Source: Nocardia sp. NBC_00508
GTDB lineage: Bacteria; Actinomycetota; Actinomycetes; Mycobacteriales; Mycobacteriaceae
Direction of reading: 5' to 3'
NCBI RefSeq assembly: GCF_036346875.1
Contig: NZ_CP107852.1
Span: 682,001-746,000, forward strand
DNA: 64,000 bases
Numbering within the stretch: position 1 is the first letter of the stretch; every line of letters begins with the position of its first letter. The translations under genes were made by a program, and so were the position numbers. A model generated the notes under the pieces. That model was given only the letters and a program-made list of their open reading frames with translations, did not search any database and was not told the origin of the DNA. Shown here piece after piece: positions 16,809-24,705 of the stretch.

Positions 16809-17702
16809 TCACCGAGGCCAGGTCTCGGACAGCAGCGCGCGCAGGAAGCGCACGCTGTCCGCGGGTGACAGCGCTTCCACGCTGAGCCGGTTCATGACCG
16901 ACATATACAGCTCCACGTCGCGCCGTTTGTCGAAGTAGATCGAGCTGGTGAGTTGCTCGGTATAGACGATGTCGGGCAGCTCCGGCTCCGGGAATCGCAG
17001 GATGCTGAACGGCCCGCCCGCGGCGGAATGTCCTCCGGCCGCGTATGGCAGCACCTGGATCCTGACATTGGGGCGTCCGGCCACCTCGACCAGGTACTCG
17101 ACCTGCTCTCGCAGGACTTCCGTCCCGCCGACCGGCCGGCGCAGCGCGTTCTCGTCGATGACCGCCCAGAGGGTCGGGGCGGCTACCCGGTTGAGGATCT
17201 GCTGGCGGCGCATGCGGATGGCGACCCGGCGTTCGGTCTCGCTCTTGTTGCCGAGCTGGATCACCGCACGCGCGTAGTCGGCGGTCTGCAGCAGACCGGG
17301 AATGAATTGCGCCTCGTAGGTGCGAATCGTGGTGGCGGCCTGTTCGAGGCCGATGTAGGTCTCGAACCACACCGGCAGCAGATCGCTGTAGCGCTGCCAC
17401 CAGCCGGGATCGTTGGCACGGCGAGCCAGTTCGAAGTACGTTTCGCGTTCAGTGGGATCGACAACGCCGTAGAGGGTCAACAGGTCGCGCAGATCCCGCT
17501 CCTTGAACCCGGTGCGGCCCAGCTCCAGACGACTGATCTTGGCATGCGACCCGCGGATGGCGTCGCCCGCGGCCTCCCTGGTGATTCGGCAGCCCTCGCG
17601 GAGTTGCCGCAACCGGCTGCCGAGCGCGATCCGCAGAACGGTCGGACCGCGTTCTGCCGCAGGGAATTCCACGTTGTCGCCGCTGGCCTCATCGTTGATC
17701 AT
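16809..17702 (-). CDS. XRE regulator with DUF5753 (Scr1-family) domain
   Basis: A 297-residue protein. The N-terminal helix-turn-helix (GSRLRQLREGCRITREAAGDAIRGSHAKISRLELGR) is of the XRE type. The C-terminal DUF5753 part includes YEAQFIPGLLQTADYARAVI, INRVAAPTLWAVIDENALRR and a PDIVYTEQLTSSIYFDK segment. Such proteins are very numerous in Streptomyces and Nocardia, usually with a DUF397 partner, and affect development and secondary metabolism. Here no DUF397 gene is adjacent. ATG 17702 follows GGAGG. It is divergent from the first Methyltransf_19 gene and may regulate it. Confidence 0.92.
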   Translation of the reverse strand: MINDEASGDNVEFPAAERGPTVLRIALGSRLRQLREGCRITREAAGDAIRGSHAKISRLELGRTGFKERDLRDLLTLYGVVDPTERETYFELARRANDPGWWQRYSDLLPVWFETYIGLEQAATTIRTYEAQFIPGLLQTADYARAVIQLGNKSETERRVAIRMRRQQILNRVAAPTLWAVIDENALRRPVGGTEVLREQVEYLVEVAGRPNVRIQVLPYAAGGHSAAGGPFSILRFPEPELPDIVYTEQLTSSIYFDKRRDVELYMSVMNRLSVEALSPADSVRFLRALLSETWPR

Positions 17703-17876
17703 GGGTGCCTCCGGTCGATCGGGTGTTAGACCGCGGGGCCTAGTGCCTCCACCATCACAGCTGACGTGACGTCGGCTGCTGATCCTACTCGGCCGTGCCC
17801 CGCCGCCGATCACGACGCGAGCACGAACCGAAAATTGCGTGGGCACGCGTGTATTCGCAAGAGTGGCAACGCAATA

Positions 17877-17890
17877 ACTTGTCTGCAAGT
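17877..17890. promoter_or_regulatory. Inverted repeat in the regulator/methyltransferase gap
   Basis: ACTTG-TCTG-CAAGT lies between the divergent XRE gene and the first methyltransferase gene, 67 bases before the latter's start. It could be an operator for the XRE protein; this is inference from position and symmetry only. Confidence 0.35.
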
Positions 17891-17956
17891 CTGGTCGAGC
17901 CCGGACCGGTGTGCGTAGAGTCGCCCCCGACGGTGGCCGCGCGGAGGAGGAGAGCC

Positions 17957-18790
17957 ATGACGTCAGCGGAAGGGTCGACCCGACTGGCGGGAGTGGACCC
18001 GAATACACCCAGCATCGCACGCGTGTACGACTACGCTCTCGGCGGGACGAATTGGTTCGAGGTCGACCGGGAGGTGTACGAACACCTGAAGAAGGTGGTG
18101 CCGCACCAAGACGACGTCGGCACCGCCAACCGGCGCTGGCTCGAGCGCGTGGTTCGATACGTCACCCGGTCGGCGGGCATTGATCAGGTCCTCGATCTGG
18201 GCAGCGGACTGCCCACGCAGAAGAACACCCACGAGATCGCCCAGGAGCTCGACGCCGAGGTCACGGTGGTCTACGTGGACAACGACCCGGTCTGCGCCGC
18301 CGAGGGCCGGGAACTCCTCGAGGCGAACGAACGCACCCACTTCCTCGATCTCGACCTGACCCGGCCCACCGAGGTACTCGACAACACCGTGGTCGGCGAA
18401 TTCCTGGATCTGGACCGTCCCTTGCTGCTGATGCAGTGCGGCACGCTGCATCACGTCGACGACGACCAGGACCCGGCGGGCATCATGCACCGGTACGTCG
18501 AGCGCCTCGCCTCGGGCTCGTACGTGATGATCAGCCATTTCTTCGATCCGGCCGACGAGGACGAGTACCTGCACAGCCTGGCCAGGCAGGCCGAGCAGGC
18601 GCTGCACGACGAGGGCCTCGGTACCGGCCGGTGGCGCACCCGCGCCGAAATCCAGCCATTCTTCCAGGGACTGGACCTGGTTCCACCCGGGTTGGCGGCG
18701 CTGCACGACTGGTGGCCCGGCGGACCCGCGCTGCGCACGCCGTGGCCCGACGAACGTCTCATCCTCGGCGGCCTCGGCCGCAAACCGTAA
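17957..18790 (+). CDS. SAM-dependent methyltransferase, Methyltransf_19 family
   Basis: A 277-residue protein of the actinobacterial Methyltransf_19 (PF04672) type. The signature SIARVYDYALGGTNWFEVDRE opens it, VLDLGSGLPTQKNTHEIAQ is the SAM-binding loop, VVYVDNDPV the acidic ribose-binding motif, and LHHVDDDQDP and a DWWPGGP motif near the end are family marks. The methyl acceptor is unknown for the family. The GGAGGAGGAG site before ATG 17957 suggests strong translation. It is followed by a PPOX-fold protein and a paralogue of itself. Confidence 0.92.
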   Translation: MTSAEGSTRLAGVDPNTPSIARVYDYALGGTNWFEVDREVYEHLKKVVPHQDDVGTANRRWLERVVRYVTRSAGIDQVLDLGSGLPTQKNTHEIAQELDAEVTVVYVDNDPVCAAEGRELLEANERTHFLDLDLTRPTEVLDNTVVGEFLDLDRPLLLMQCGTLHHVDDDQDPAGIMHRYVERLASGSYVMISHFFDPADEDEYLHSLARQAEQALHDEGLGTGRWRTRAEIQPFFQGLDLVPPGLAALHDWWPGGPALRTPWPDERLILGGLGRKP

Positions 18791-18816
18791 ACCTTTCCCC
18801 CACCACGGAGCGCGAT

Positions 18817-19281
18817 ATGACATCGAACGACGTGCAGAGCACCGATCAGGACATCCAGGACAAGCTGTCCGGCATCCTGCGTTTCACCAGCGTCGACCTC
18901 GCGACGTCCAAGGACGGCGTCAACTGGTGCTCGAACGCTTTCTTCGCCGAGCTGGACGGCGATCCATTCCGCTTGACGCTCGTGCTCGAGACCGGCGGCC
19001 GGACATTGGCCGGGCTGCGCGCGAACCCGAGCATCGGCGTCAAGATCGTCCCCGACGGATTCCTCGACCCGTTCGCTCAAGGCTTGGGTACGGCCGTGGT
19101 GCGAACGCAACCCGGCGAGCGGGAGGAGACCTTCCAGACCCTGCGCGGCAAGGAGCCGCGGATCGAACCGTTCCTGTCCACTCCGGTCGAGGCGGTGGTG
19201 GTGCAGCTCGACTGGTGGCGCGTCACGCATGTGCAGGGCGGTTTACTGCCGGGACGCGTGCTGCACCGACCCGGCGCATAA
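18817..19281 (+). CDS. Pyridoxamine 5'-phosphate oxidase-fold protein
   Basis: A 154-residue split-barrel protein: an N-terminal helix, then VDLATSKDGVNWCSNAFFAELDGDPFRLTLVLETGGRTLAGLRANPSIGVKI, the strand-helix layout of the PPOX/flavin-reductase-like family that binds FMN, F420 or haem. It lies 26 bases after the first methyltransferase gene and about 110 bases before its paralogue, so the three genes may be co-transcribed. No classic PLP-oxidase residues are evident, so the cofactor is uncertain. Confidence 0.75.
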   Translation: MTSNDVQSTDQDIQDKLSGILRFTSVDLATSKDGVNWCSNAFFAELDGDPFRLTLVLETGGRTLAGLRANPSIGVKIVPDGFLDPFAQGLGTAVVRTQPGEREETFQTLRGKEPRIEPFLSTPVEAVVVQLDWWRVTHVQGGLLPGRVLHRPGA

Positions 19282-19394
19282 GCCGTGAATCAGACGAAAT
19301 CCGCTCCGGCCGAACGCATTCACGCCGATTGCCCGCGACATCGACGGACCCTAGGCTGGTGAGCCAGGCCGCGGAAACGCAGAGAGAGGTCTCC

Positions 19395-20303
19395 ATGTCC
19401 GATCCCGCCCCCCAGACCGGCGTTCGCGTCCCGGTCGGCGTGGACACCACACGCGCGAGCATCGCCCGCGTCTACGACGCCACCCTGGGTGGCAAAGACA
19501 ATTACGAGGTCGATCGCTTCGTCCGCGACAAGGTCGCCGAGGTCGCGCCGCGGCAGGGCGACGTGGCCTGGATGAACCGCCGCTGGCTGCACCGCGTGGT
19601 GCGATATCTCGCCGGCACGGCAGGCATCGACCAATTCCTCGACGTCGGCGCAGGGCTGCCCACCGTAGGCAACACCCATGAGATCGCTCAGCAGCAGAAT
19701 CCTCGAGCGCGCGTGGTGTACGTCGACAACGACCCGGTGTGCAATATTCACGGCCGGGTCTTGCTGGAACGCAACGAGTACACCCATTTCGTGCCCGCGG
19801 ATCTGACCGAGCCGAAGACCTTGCTCGCACACTCGGAGGTCACCCGGCATCTCGACCTCACCAGCCCGTTGGCGCTGATCCTGTGCGGCATCCTGCATCA
19901 CGTCGACGACGCGCTCGATCCCGCGGGGATCATGCGTCAGTACGTCGACGCGCTCCCCGCGGGTTCCTACGTCGCGATCACCCACTTCTGGGACCCCGCC
20001 GACGGCGCCGAAGCCCACGATATGGCCATCGAGCTGCAACGACGTTTCACCGAAATGGGTTTGGGCTCCGGCTGGTACCGCACCCGCGAACAGATCGCCT
20101 CGTACTTCGGCGATGTGAAGCTGATCGAACCCGGCCTGGTCGAGCTCGACGACTGGTGGCCGATGGGCCCCTCGCTACGCCCCCGGCTCACCGAGGAGCG
20201 GCTCCTGCTCGGCGGCGTCGGTTTCAAAGCGGGTTCCACCAACGGTGTCGTCACCCCGTTGCGCCGCCGGGCCGCGAGCGAGAAAGACGACCTGACCGAT
20301 TGA
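19395..20303 (+). CDS. Second Methyltransf_19-family methyltransferase
   Basis: A 302-residue paralogue of the gene at 17957. The same marks appear: SIARVYDATLGGKDNYEVDR, FLDVGAGLPTVGNTHEIAQ, VVYVDNDPV, ILHHVDDALDP and DDWWPMGP. It carries a C-terminal tail of about 20 polar residues absent from the first copy. ATG 19395 follows GAGAGAGG. Two copies so close, with a PPOX gene between, suggest local duplication. Substrate unknown. Confidence 0.92.
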   Translation: MSDPAPQTGVRVPVGVDTTRASIARVYDATLGGKDNYEVDRFVRDKVAEVAPRQGDVAWMNRRWLHRVVRYLAGTAGIDQFLDVGAGLPTVGNTHEIAQQQNPRARVVYVDNDPVCNIHGRVLLERNEYTHFVPADLTEPKTLLAHSEVTRHLDLTSPLALILCGILHHVDDALDPAGIMRQYVDALPAGSYVAITHFWDPADGAEAHDMAIELQRRFTEMGLGSGWYRTREQIASYFGDVKLIEPGLVELDDWWPMGPSLRPRLTEERLLLGGVGFKAGSTNGVVTPLRRRAASEKDDLTD

Positions 20304-20335
20304 CGATCGTGACCCGGTAGAGAGGTAATGCCGCA

Positions 20336-21040
20336 ATGACATACGACGACCTGAACGGACCAGATCTCCGCGCAGACCGGTGGCGGTTTCTGGAGGTTCC
20401 GCTCGGGGAGGACCAGACCTGGCGCTACGCCGACCCCGCCGCCGAGACCGAAATCGGGGACGGCACCGTATCGGTCCGCATCGCCGCCTTCACCCGGTCG
20501 AATGCCGACGTCCAGATCCTCGACAACCCGAAGCACCTGCTGGTGTCGGCGGAGGCATTCGACCTCACCGCCGGATCACGCACCTTCGCGGTGGAGATGG
20601 CCGCCGAGAACATCGGCGCCACCGGCGAGGACTACCGGGACGGGTTCGCCGCCTTCAACGTCCTCGACATGGGCAGCGCGCAGGTGTTCGACCTGATCGC
20701 GACCAGCAAGCACGCCTACGCCATCCACGAACGGCTGTTCGTGCCGGGAGTCGTGCCCAGGGAACAGGCATTCACCCATGTGGTGCACGCGCCGCTGGCG
20801 GGTGTCGACATCAAGCCGGGCGAGTTCCACCGCTACGCGGTCACCATCGACCGGGTCGCGGGCGTCGTCGGCTGGTACGTCGACGACGTGCCCGTATACA
20901 ACACCCGCGCTCCGCAATTGCCGGAAACGGTGCAGATCGGATTCGGCGTCATCACCCTCCACCCGATCGAGGACGGACGTAGCACCTCCCTGCGTGGGCA
21001 GGGTCTGCACGGGTCCTGGCGGAACTTCACCGTCGACTGA
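20336..21040 (+). CDS. DUF6081-family protein
   Basis: A 234-residue soluble protein built mainly of strands, with YDDLNGPDLRADRWRFLEVP at the start, QTWRYADPAAETEI, VDDVPVYNTRAPQLPETVQIGFGV and SLRGQGLHGSWRNF at the end. This matches the DUF6081 pattern, a concanavalin-like fold of unknown function common in actinomycetes. The ATG follows AGAGAGGTAA. It lies 32 bases after the second methyltransferase gene and probably belongs to the same unit, which ends at the hairpin at 21142. Confidence 0.8.
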   Translation: MTYDDLNGPDLRADRWRFLEVPLGEDQTWRYADPAAETEIGDGTVSVRIAAFTRSNADVQILDNPKHLLVSAEAFDLTAGSRTFAVEMAAENIGATGEDYRDGFAAFNVLDMGSAQVFDLIATSKHAYAIHERLFVPGVVPREQAFTHVVHAPLAGVDIKPGEFHRYAVTIDRVAGVVGWYVDDVPVYNTRAPQLPETVQIGFGVITLHPIEDGRSTSLRGQGLHGSWRNFTVD

Positions 21041-21141
21041 CGGCAGCAGGTGGCGCCGCTGAGGATCTGATCGACCGGAGCCATTCGGGCCGCTGACCGG
21101 ATTGTCCTGCGGCTGTGGTCGATCGGGGCCGGAAAACGCAT

Positions 21142-21169
21142 GGTGCCCGGTCGCCATCGACCGGGCACC
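21142..21169. terminator. Perfect 12-bp hairpin between convergent genes
   Basis: GGTGCCCGGTCG pairs exactly with CGACCGGGCACC around a CCAT loop. A short T-rich tract follows on either side (TTTCGT rightwards, TGCGTTTTCC leftwards), so it can end transcripts from both directions. Confidence 0.8.
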
Positions 21170-21195
21170 GTTTCGTCCGCCGCGTAGCGCGGGGG

Positions 21196-21390
21196 CTACC
21201 ACCGTTCGGACATCTCCTTCCGTGGCCATTCGACACTGCCCTGCCGGGCGTACTCCTCTGACATAACGCCCATTTCGTCCACGTCGAGGTCGTACTCGTC
21301 GAACTCGCGGCGGCGTGGGTCCCACACCATCGCCGCCGCCGCCGCTGCCAACAACGTAATGACAATGGCCGCTATGACTCCATACAGCAC
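21196..21390 (-). CDS. Small single-span membrane protein (64 aa)
   Basis: GTG 21390 is preceded by AGGAGG with ten bases between. The 64-residue product has one N-terminal membrane helix (YGVIAAIVITLLAAAAAAMVW) and an acidic cytoplasmic or external tail (DPRRREFDEYDLDVDEMG). No known family recognised. Reads like the many short membrane proteins of actinomycetes; function unknown. Confidence 0.65.
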   Translation of the reverse strand: MLYGVIAAIVITLLAAAAAAMVWDPRRREFDEYDLDVDEMGVMSEEYARQGSVEWPRKEMSERW

Positions 21391-21798
21391 GTCTTTTCAC
21401 CCTCCTGAGAAACGAATTGCCGACGCGGCCGTGCCGGATACTCAACGCGCACAGCTCTTTTGACGTCGGACGCATCCTAAACCGTGTCGGCCCGCACGGC
21501 AGTCCCAGGTTTGGTGACCCCACTCACCATCGCGCCGATCCGGGCCATGTACCCGGCACGGACGATTCCGTGGAAACGCCACCGCGAATGTCCAGCGTCG
21601 CCTAGGCTCAGCCTGTCCCGGTGGCTCCGGGACATCCTGCGCGGAACCGGCGCGCCCAAGCCGGCCGCGATCGCTGGTGGTAGCGGTGAGGTTCACCCAA
21701 CTCGATGAACCTCGCCGTCCCCCACTTCCCCCTGAATCCCGGGGACATTCGCGTGGAATAACGCGGATCGGGCATCCCGGGAGCTACCGTCTTCGGTC
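21391..21798. other. Intergenic, contains an 11-bp hairpin
   Basis: No gene seen. At about 21685-21716 GGTGAGGTTCA faces TGAACCTCGCC, forming a stem of 11 pairs (one G-U) with a ten-base loop, about 80 bases before the next ATG. It could be a terminator or a leader structure. Confidence 0.45.
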
Positions 21799-22095
21799 AT
21801 GGACGACATCGAACTGCAGCCACCGACCGTCGCCTCCGCCAAGCACACCGGACTGGTCCTGGACATCGCCACCCTCGACATCCACAACCCCCTCGCCGCG
21901 CCCGGCGAGATCACCTATCCCTACATCCGCTGCACCGACCACCGAGTCTTGCGCCTACCCGAGCCGCTGCACCGGTGGGCCACCGAAACCATCGCGCTCA
22001 ACCACGCCACGCACGCCACCGGCGTACCACCCCTGTTCCCGGGACAGGTCGAATTCGGCGTCCTCGACGGCATCATGTACGCCGAACTCCTCTGA
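21799..22095 (+). CDS. Hypothetical protein (98 aa)
   Basis: I do not recognise it. The 98-residue product is soluble with a balanced composition (TGLVLDIATLDIHNPLAAPG, LRLPEPLHRWATETIALNHA, FPGQVEFGVLDGIMYAELL), which supports a real protein. No clear ribosome site precedes the ATG. It has no functional neighbours: the methyltransferase gene to the right is on the other strand. Confidence 0.5.
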   Translation: MDDIELQPPTVASAKHTGLVLDIATLDIHNPLAAPGEITYPYIRCTDHRVLRLPEPLHRWATETIALNHATHATGVPPLFPGQVEFGVLDGIMYAELL

Positions 22096-22219
22096 ACCGC
22101 ACGAGCATTGCGGCGAGAGACCGATAGCGGGCTCTCCGGAACCCATCGGAAAGGCTTGCCGGAACCGGAAATATCGAGCGCAGGCAGGGCGACACCGGAG
22201 GACCATCCGATCGGCGGCG

Positions 22220-22999
22220 CTACAAGGTTGCCGTGCGGGCATGCTCCGGGGCGCGGCCGATGACGGTGAAGACGACCTGCGGGATGTCGAGCCAGCCGGG
22301 CGTGGCGGCGGTGGCGTGCAGATGCGCCAGGTCGGTTTCGTCGGCGGCGAGCTGGTCCTGTACCGCGCCGAGGAGGCCGGACCACCGGTCGTCCGGGCCG
22401 CCGCCGAACCTGCCCGCCCTGGCGTGCACGTCCACGCGCAGGCCCGACTGCGACAGCAGCGCGGGGACGGAGCGGATCCAGGTCAGCGAGGTTCCGGTCG
22501 AGGTCGCGTAGTCGCGGTAGGCGGCGAAGACCCGGCCGACCGCGGGCGACGGCGCGTCGGTCTCGGTGAGCTGGTAGGGCTCGGTCAGCACCAGCCATCC
22601 CCCGGGATTCAGCCACGAGCACAGCTCCGCGACGACGCGATCGCGCTCGGCGACATGGCACAGCACGAAGCGGGCGTGGATCAGATCGAAGGTGGTCGAC
22701 GGCCGCCACTCGGTCACGTCCGCGGCGACGACGGTGAGATTCGATGTGCGCCGCACCGACTCGGTGATCGGTGTGGTGTCCCGATCCAGCGCGACGACGC
22801 GGGCGTCGGGCCGGTGCTCGGCCAGCGCGGCCGCTAGGCTGCCGGTACCCGTGCCGACATCCAGTATCGCTGCGCCGCACGGTATTTCCAGCGACGCGAT
22901 CCGCTCCAGACTGTAGTGGTCGATCGTGTTCGCGATGGACGTCATCCGCGCCGCGTCGCGCATCCCGCCCGCCCCCAACCCTGTCCCTGGCTCGGCCAC
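22220..22999 (-). CDS. Class I SAM-dependent methyltransferase
   Basis: From GTG 22999, preceded by GGGAGG at six bases, the product is 259 residues. AILDVGTGTGSLAAALAEH is SAM-binding motif I, VVALDRDTTPI motif II, VAADVTEWRP motif III, and FDLIHARFVLCHV and LNPGGWLVLTEPYQLTE follow the usual order of class I enzymes. A downstream ATG (22963) is an alternative start. The C-terminal half probably holds the acceptor pocket. The substrate is unknown; it stands alone and divergently from the TerD-AIM24 gene. Confidence 0.88.
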   Translation of the reverse strand: MAEPGTGLGAGGMRDAARMTSIANTIDHYSLERIASLEIPCGAAILDVGTGTGSLAAALAEHRPDARVVALDRDTTPITESVRRTSNLTVVAADVTEWRPSTTFDLIHARFVLCHVAERDRVVAELCSWLNPGGWLVLTEPYQLTETDAPSPAVGRVFAAYRDYATSTGTSLTWIRSVPALLSQSGLRVDVHARAGRFGGGPDDRWSGLLGAVQDQLAADETDLAHLHATAATPGWLDIPQVVFTVIGRAPEHARTATL

Positions 23000-23188
23000 T
23001 GTCGTCCTCCCTGTCCCGGTTGCGGCGGCACCGTCGGATCGTGCCACGCGAGCTCGTCGGTGGGCGAAACCGGCTGGTGGACGACGCGCCCATACCCACC
23101 TGTGGCGCGCGTTCCGGGCACACGACACACTGGAGGCCGTGAATCGCATGTCAATCCGACGGCGCGTCCGCGCACTGGGCGGCCTGCC

Positions 23189-24625
23189 GTGACCGATCTC
23201 GCCCGCGGTGAGAACCGCCCCGCGCCAGGCGATCGGCTGACGGTCACCGTCACCTGCTCGGCCCCGGTCGACGTTTCGGCGCTGCTGCTGAACGCCGCGG
23301 GCAGAGTACGCTCCGATGCCGACTTCGTGTTCTTCAATCAACCCGTCGCACCCGGCGTCACCTACCGGCACGGCCAGGGCGCCGGTGACGTGGTGGACAT
23401 CCAGACCAGCGCACTGCCCGGCGAGGTCGACCGGGTCGTCGTCACCGCGAGCCTGGACGGCAGCGGGCCGCCCACCTTCGCGGCCGCCGGCTCGCTGCGC
23501 GCGACCATCGCGTCCTCCTCGGGCACGCTGGCATTCCCGATGACCGGCCTCAGCACCGAGACCGCCGTGGTGTGCGTGGAGATCTACCGGCGCGGCAACG
23601 GCTGGAAGGTCCGTGCGGTCGGCCAGGGCTATGACAACGGCTTGGCCGGTATCGCGACGGCATTCGGGGTGAACATCGACGACGAGCCTGCGCCGCCCGC
23701 TCCCACTCCCCCGCCGGTACCTCAACCAGCGGCTCCGGCGCCTCCGTCATCTCACTCCGCGCCGCAGTCCGCGTATCCCCCACCTCCGGCCCATTCACCA
23801 CAACCGGCTTATCCACCGCAACCGGCCTATTCCGCGCCTGCCGCGCCACCACCACCGATGCCTTCACCTCAGCAAGGAGCGCTGCCGATGCAGAGCGAAC
23901 TGTTCGCCCCCAGCCACGCCGAAGTCACCGGCGCCGGCATCCAGAAGCAGGGCGGCAAGATGATCAAGGTCGCGGTCAACGGCGAGGTCATGGCGCGTGC
24001 CGGATCGATGGTCGCTTACCAGGGCGACCTGAACTTCCAGGCGCTCGGCGCCGGCGGTATCGGGCGGGCGATCCAGCAGCGGCTGACCGGTGAGGGCGTT
24101 CCGCTGATGAAAGTGTCCGGCCGTGGCGACCTGTTCGTCGCGAGCGGCGCCGCCGACGTGCACACCATCGATCTGGACGGCACCGACGGCCTCACCATCA
24201 ACGGCGCCAACGTGCTCGCCTTCGATTCCAGCCTGCGCTACGACATCCGGATGGTGCAGGGCGCCGCCGGATTCGCCAGCAACGCCGGATTGTTCAACTG
24301 CGTCTTCACCGGCCGGGGCCGCATCGCCATCACCACGCACGGCACACCGGTGGTGCTCAACGTCGACCAGCCGACCTACGCCGATCCGCAGGCGGCGGTG
24401 GCCTGGTCGTCGAGCCTGCAGACCGGGATCAAGCGCAACGACTCCTTCGGTCTCGGCAGGCTGATGGGCCGCAGCACCGGCGAGGCGATGACGCTCTCGT
24501 TCTCCGGGCGCGGTTTCGTCATCGTGCAGCCCTCGGAGCTGCCACCCGGCGGGTTCCTCGGCGGCACCGGCGGCGGCCAGGAGGCGGGCCAGAGCGGCGG
24601 CGTGCTGGGCGGGCTGTTCGGGTAG
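23189..24625 (+). CDS. TerD-like domain fused to AIM24-like domain
   Basis: From GTG 23189 a 478-residue protein in three parts. Residues 1-165 are a TerD (tellurite/stress resistance) domain: VDVSALLLNAAGRVRSDADFVFFNQP and WKVRAVGQGYDNGLAGIATAFGV. A Pro/Ala-rich linker of about 65 residues follows. Residues about 230-478 are an AIM24-like beta-helix domain (GDLFVASGAADVHTIDLDGTDG, GFVIVQPSELPPGG). TerD domains bind calcium and act in membrane stress; AIM24 is named from a yeast mitochondrial protein. Such fusions occur in actinomycetes; the function is unresolved. The start has only a weak ribosome site, and a short upstream frame ends at it as GTGA. A hairpin terminator follows. Confidence 0.85.
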   Translation: MTDLARGENRPAPGDRLTVTVTCSAPVDVSALLLNAAGRVRSDADFVFFNQPVAPGVTYRHGQGAGDVVDIQTSALPGEVDRVVVTASLDGSGPPTFAAAGSLRATIASSSGTLAFPMTGLSTETAVVCVEIYRRGNGWKVRAVGQGYDNGLAGIATAFGVNIDDEPAPPAPTPPPVPQPAAPAPPSSHSAPQSAYPPPPAHSPQPAYPPQPAYSAPAAPPPPMPSPQQGALPMQSELFAPSHAEVTGAGIQKQGGKMIKVAVNGEVMARAGSMVAYQGDLNFQALGAGGIGRAIQQRLTGEGVPLMKVSGRGDLFVASGAADVHTIDLDGTDGLTINGANVLAFDSSLRYDIRMVQGAAGFASNAGLFNCVFTGRGRIAITTHGTPVVLNVDQPTYADPQAAVAWSSSLQTGIKRNDSFGLGRLMGRSTGEAMTLSFSGRGFVIVQPSELPPGGFLGGTGGGQEAGQSGGVLGGLFG

Positions 24626-24629
24626 GGCA

Positions 24630-24657
24630 CTCAGGCCGTGTCCCTTGCCGGCCTGAG
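24630..24657 (+). terminator. Hairpin after the TerD-AIM24 gene
   Basis: CTCAGGCC and GGCCTGAG are exact complements around a 12-base loop, starting 5 bases after the stop codon. Confidence 0.6.
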
Positions 24658-24705
24658 CGGAGCCCTCCGTGGTCACGCTTCGCTGCCGCCTCCGGGCCTG
24701 ACCGC

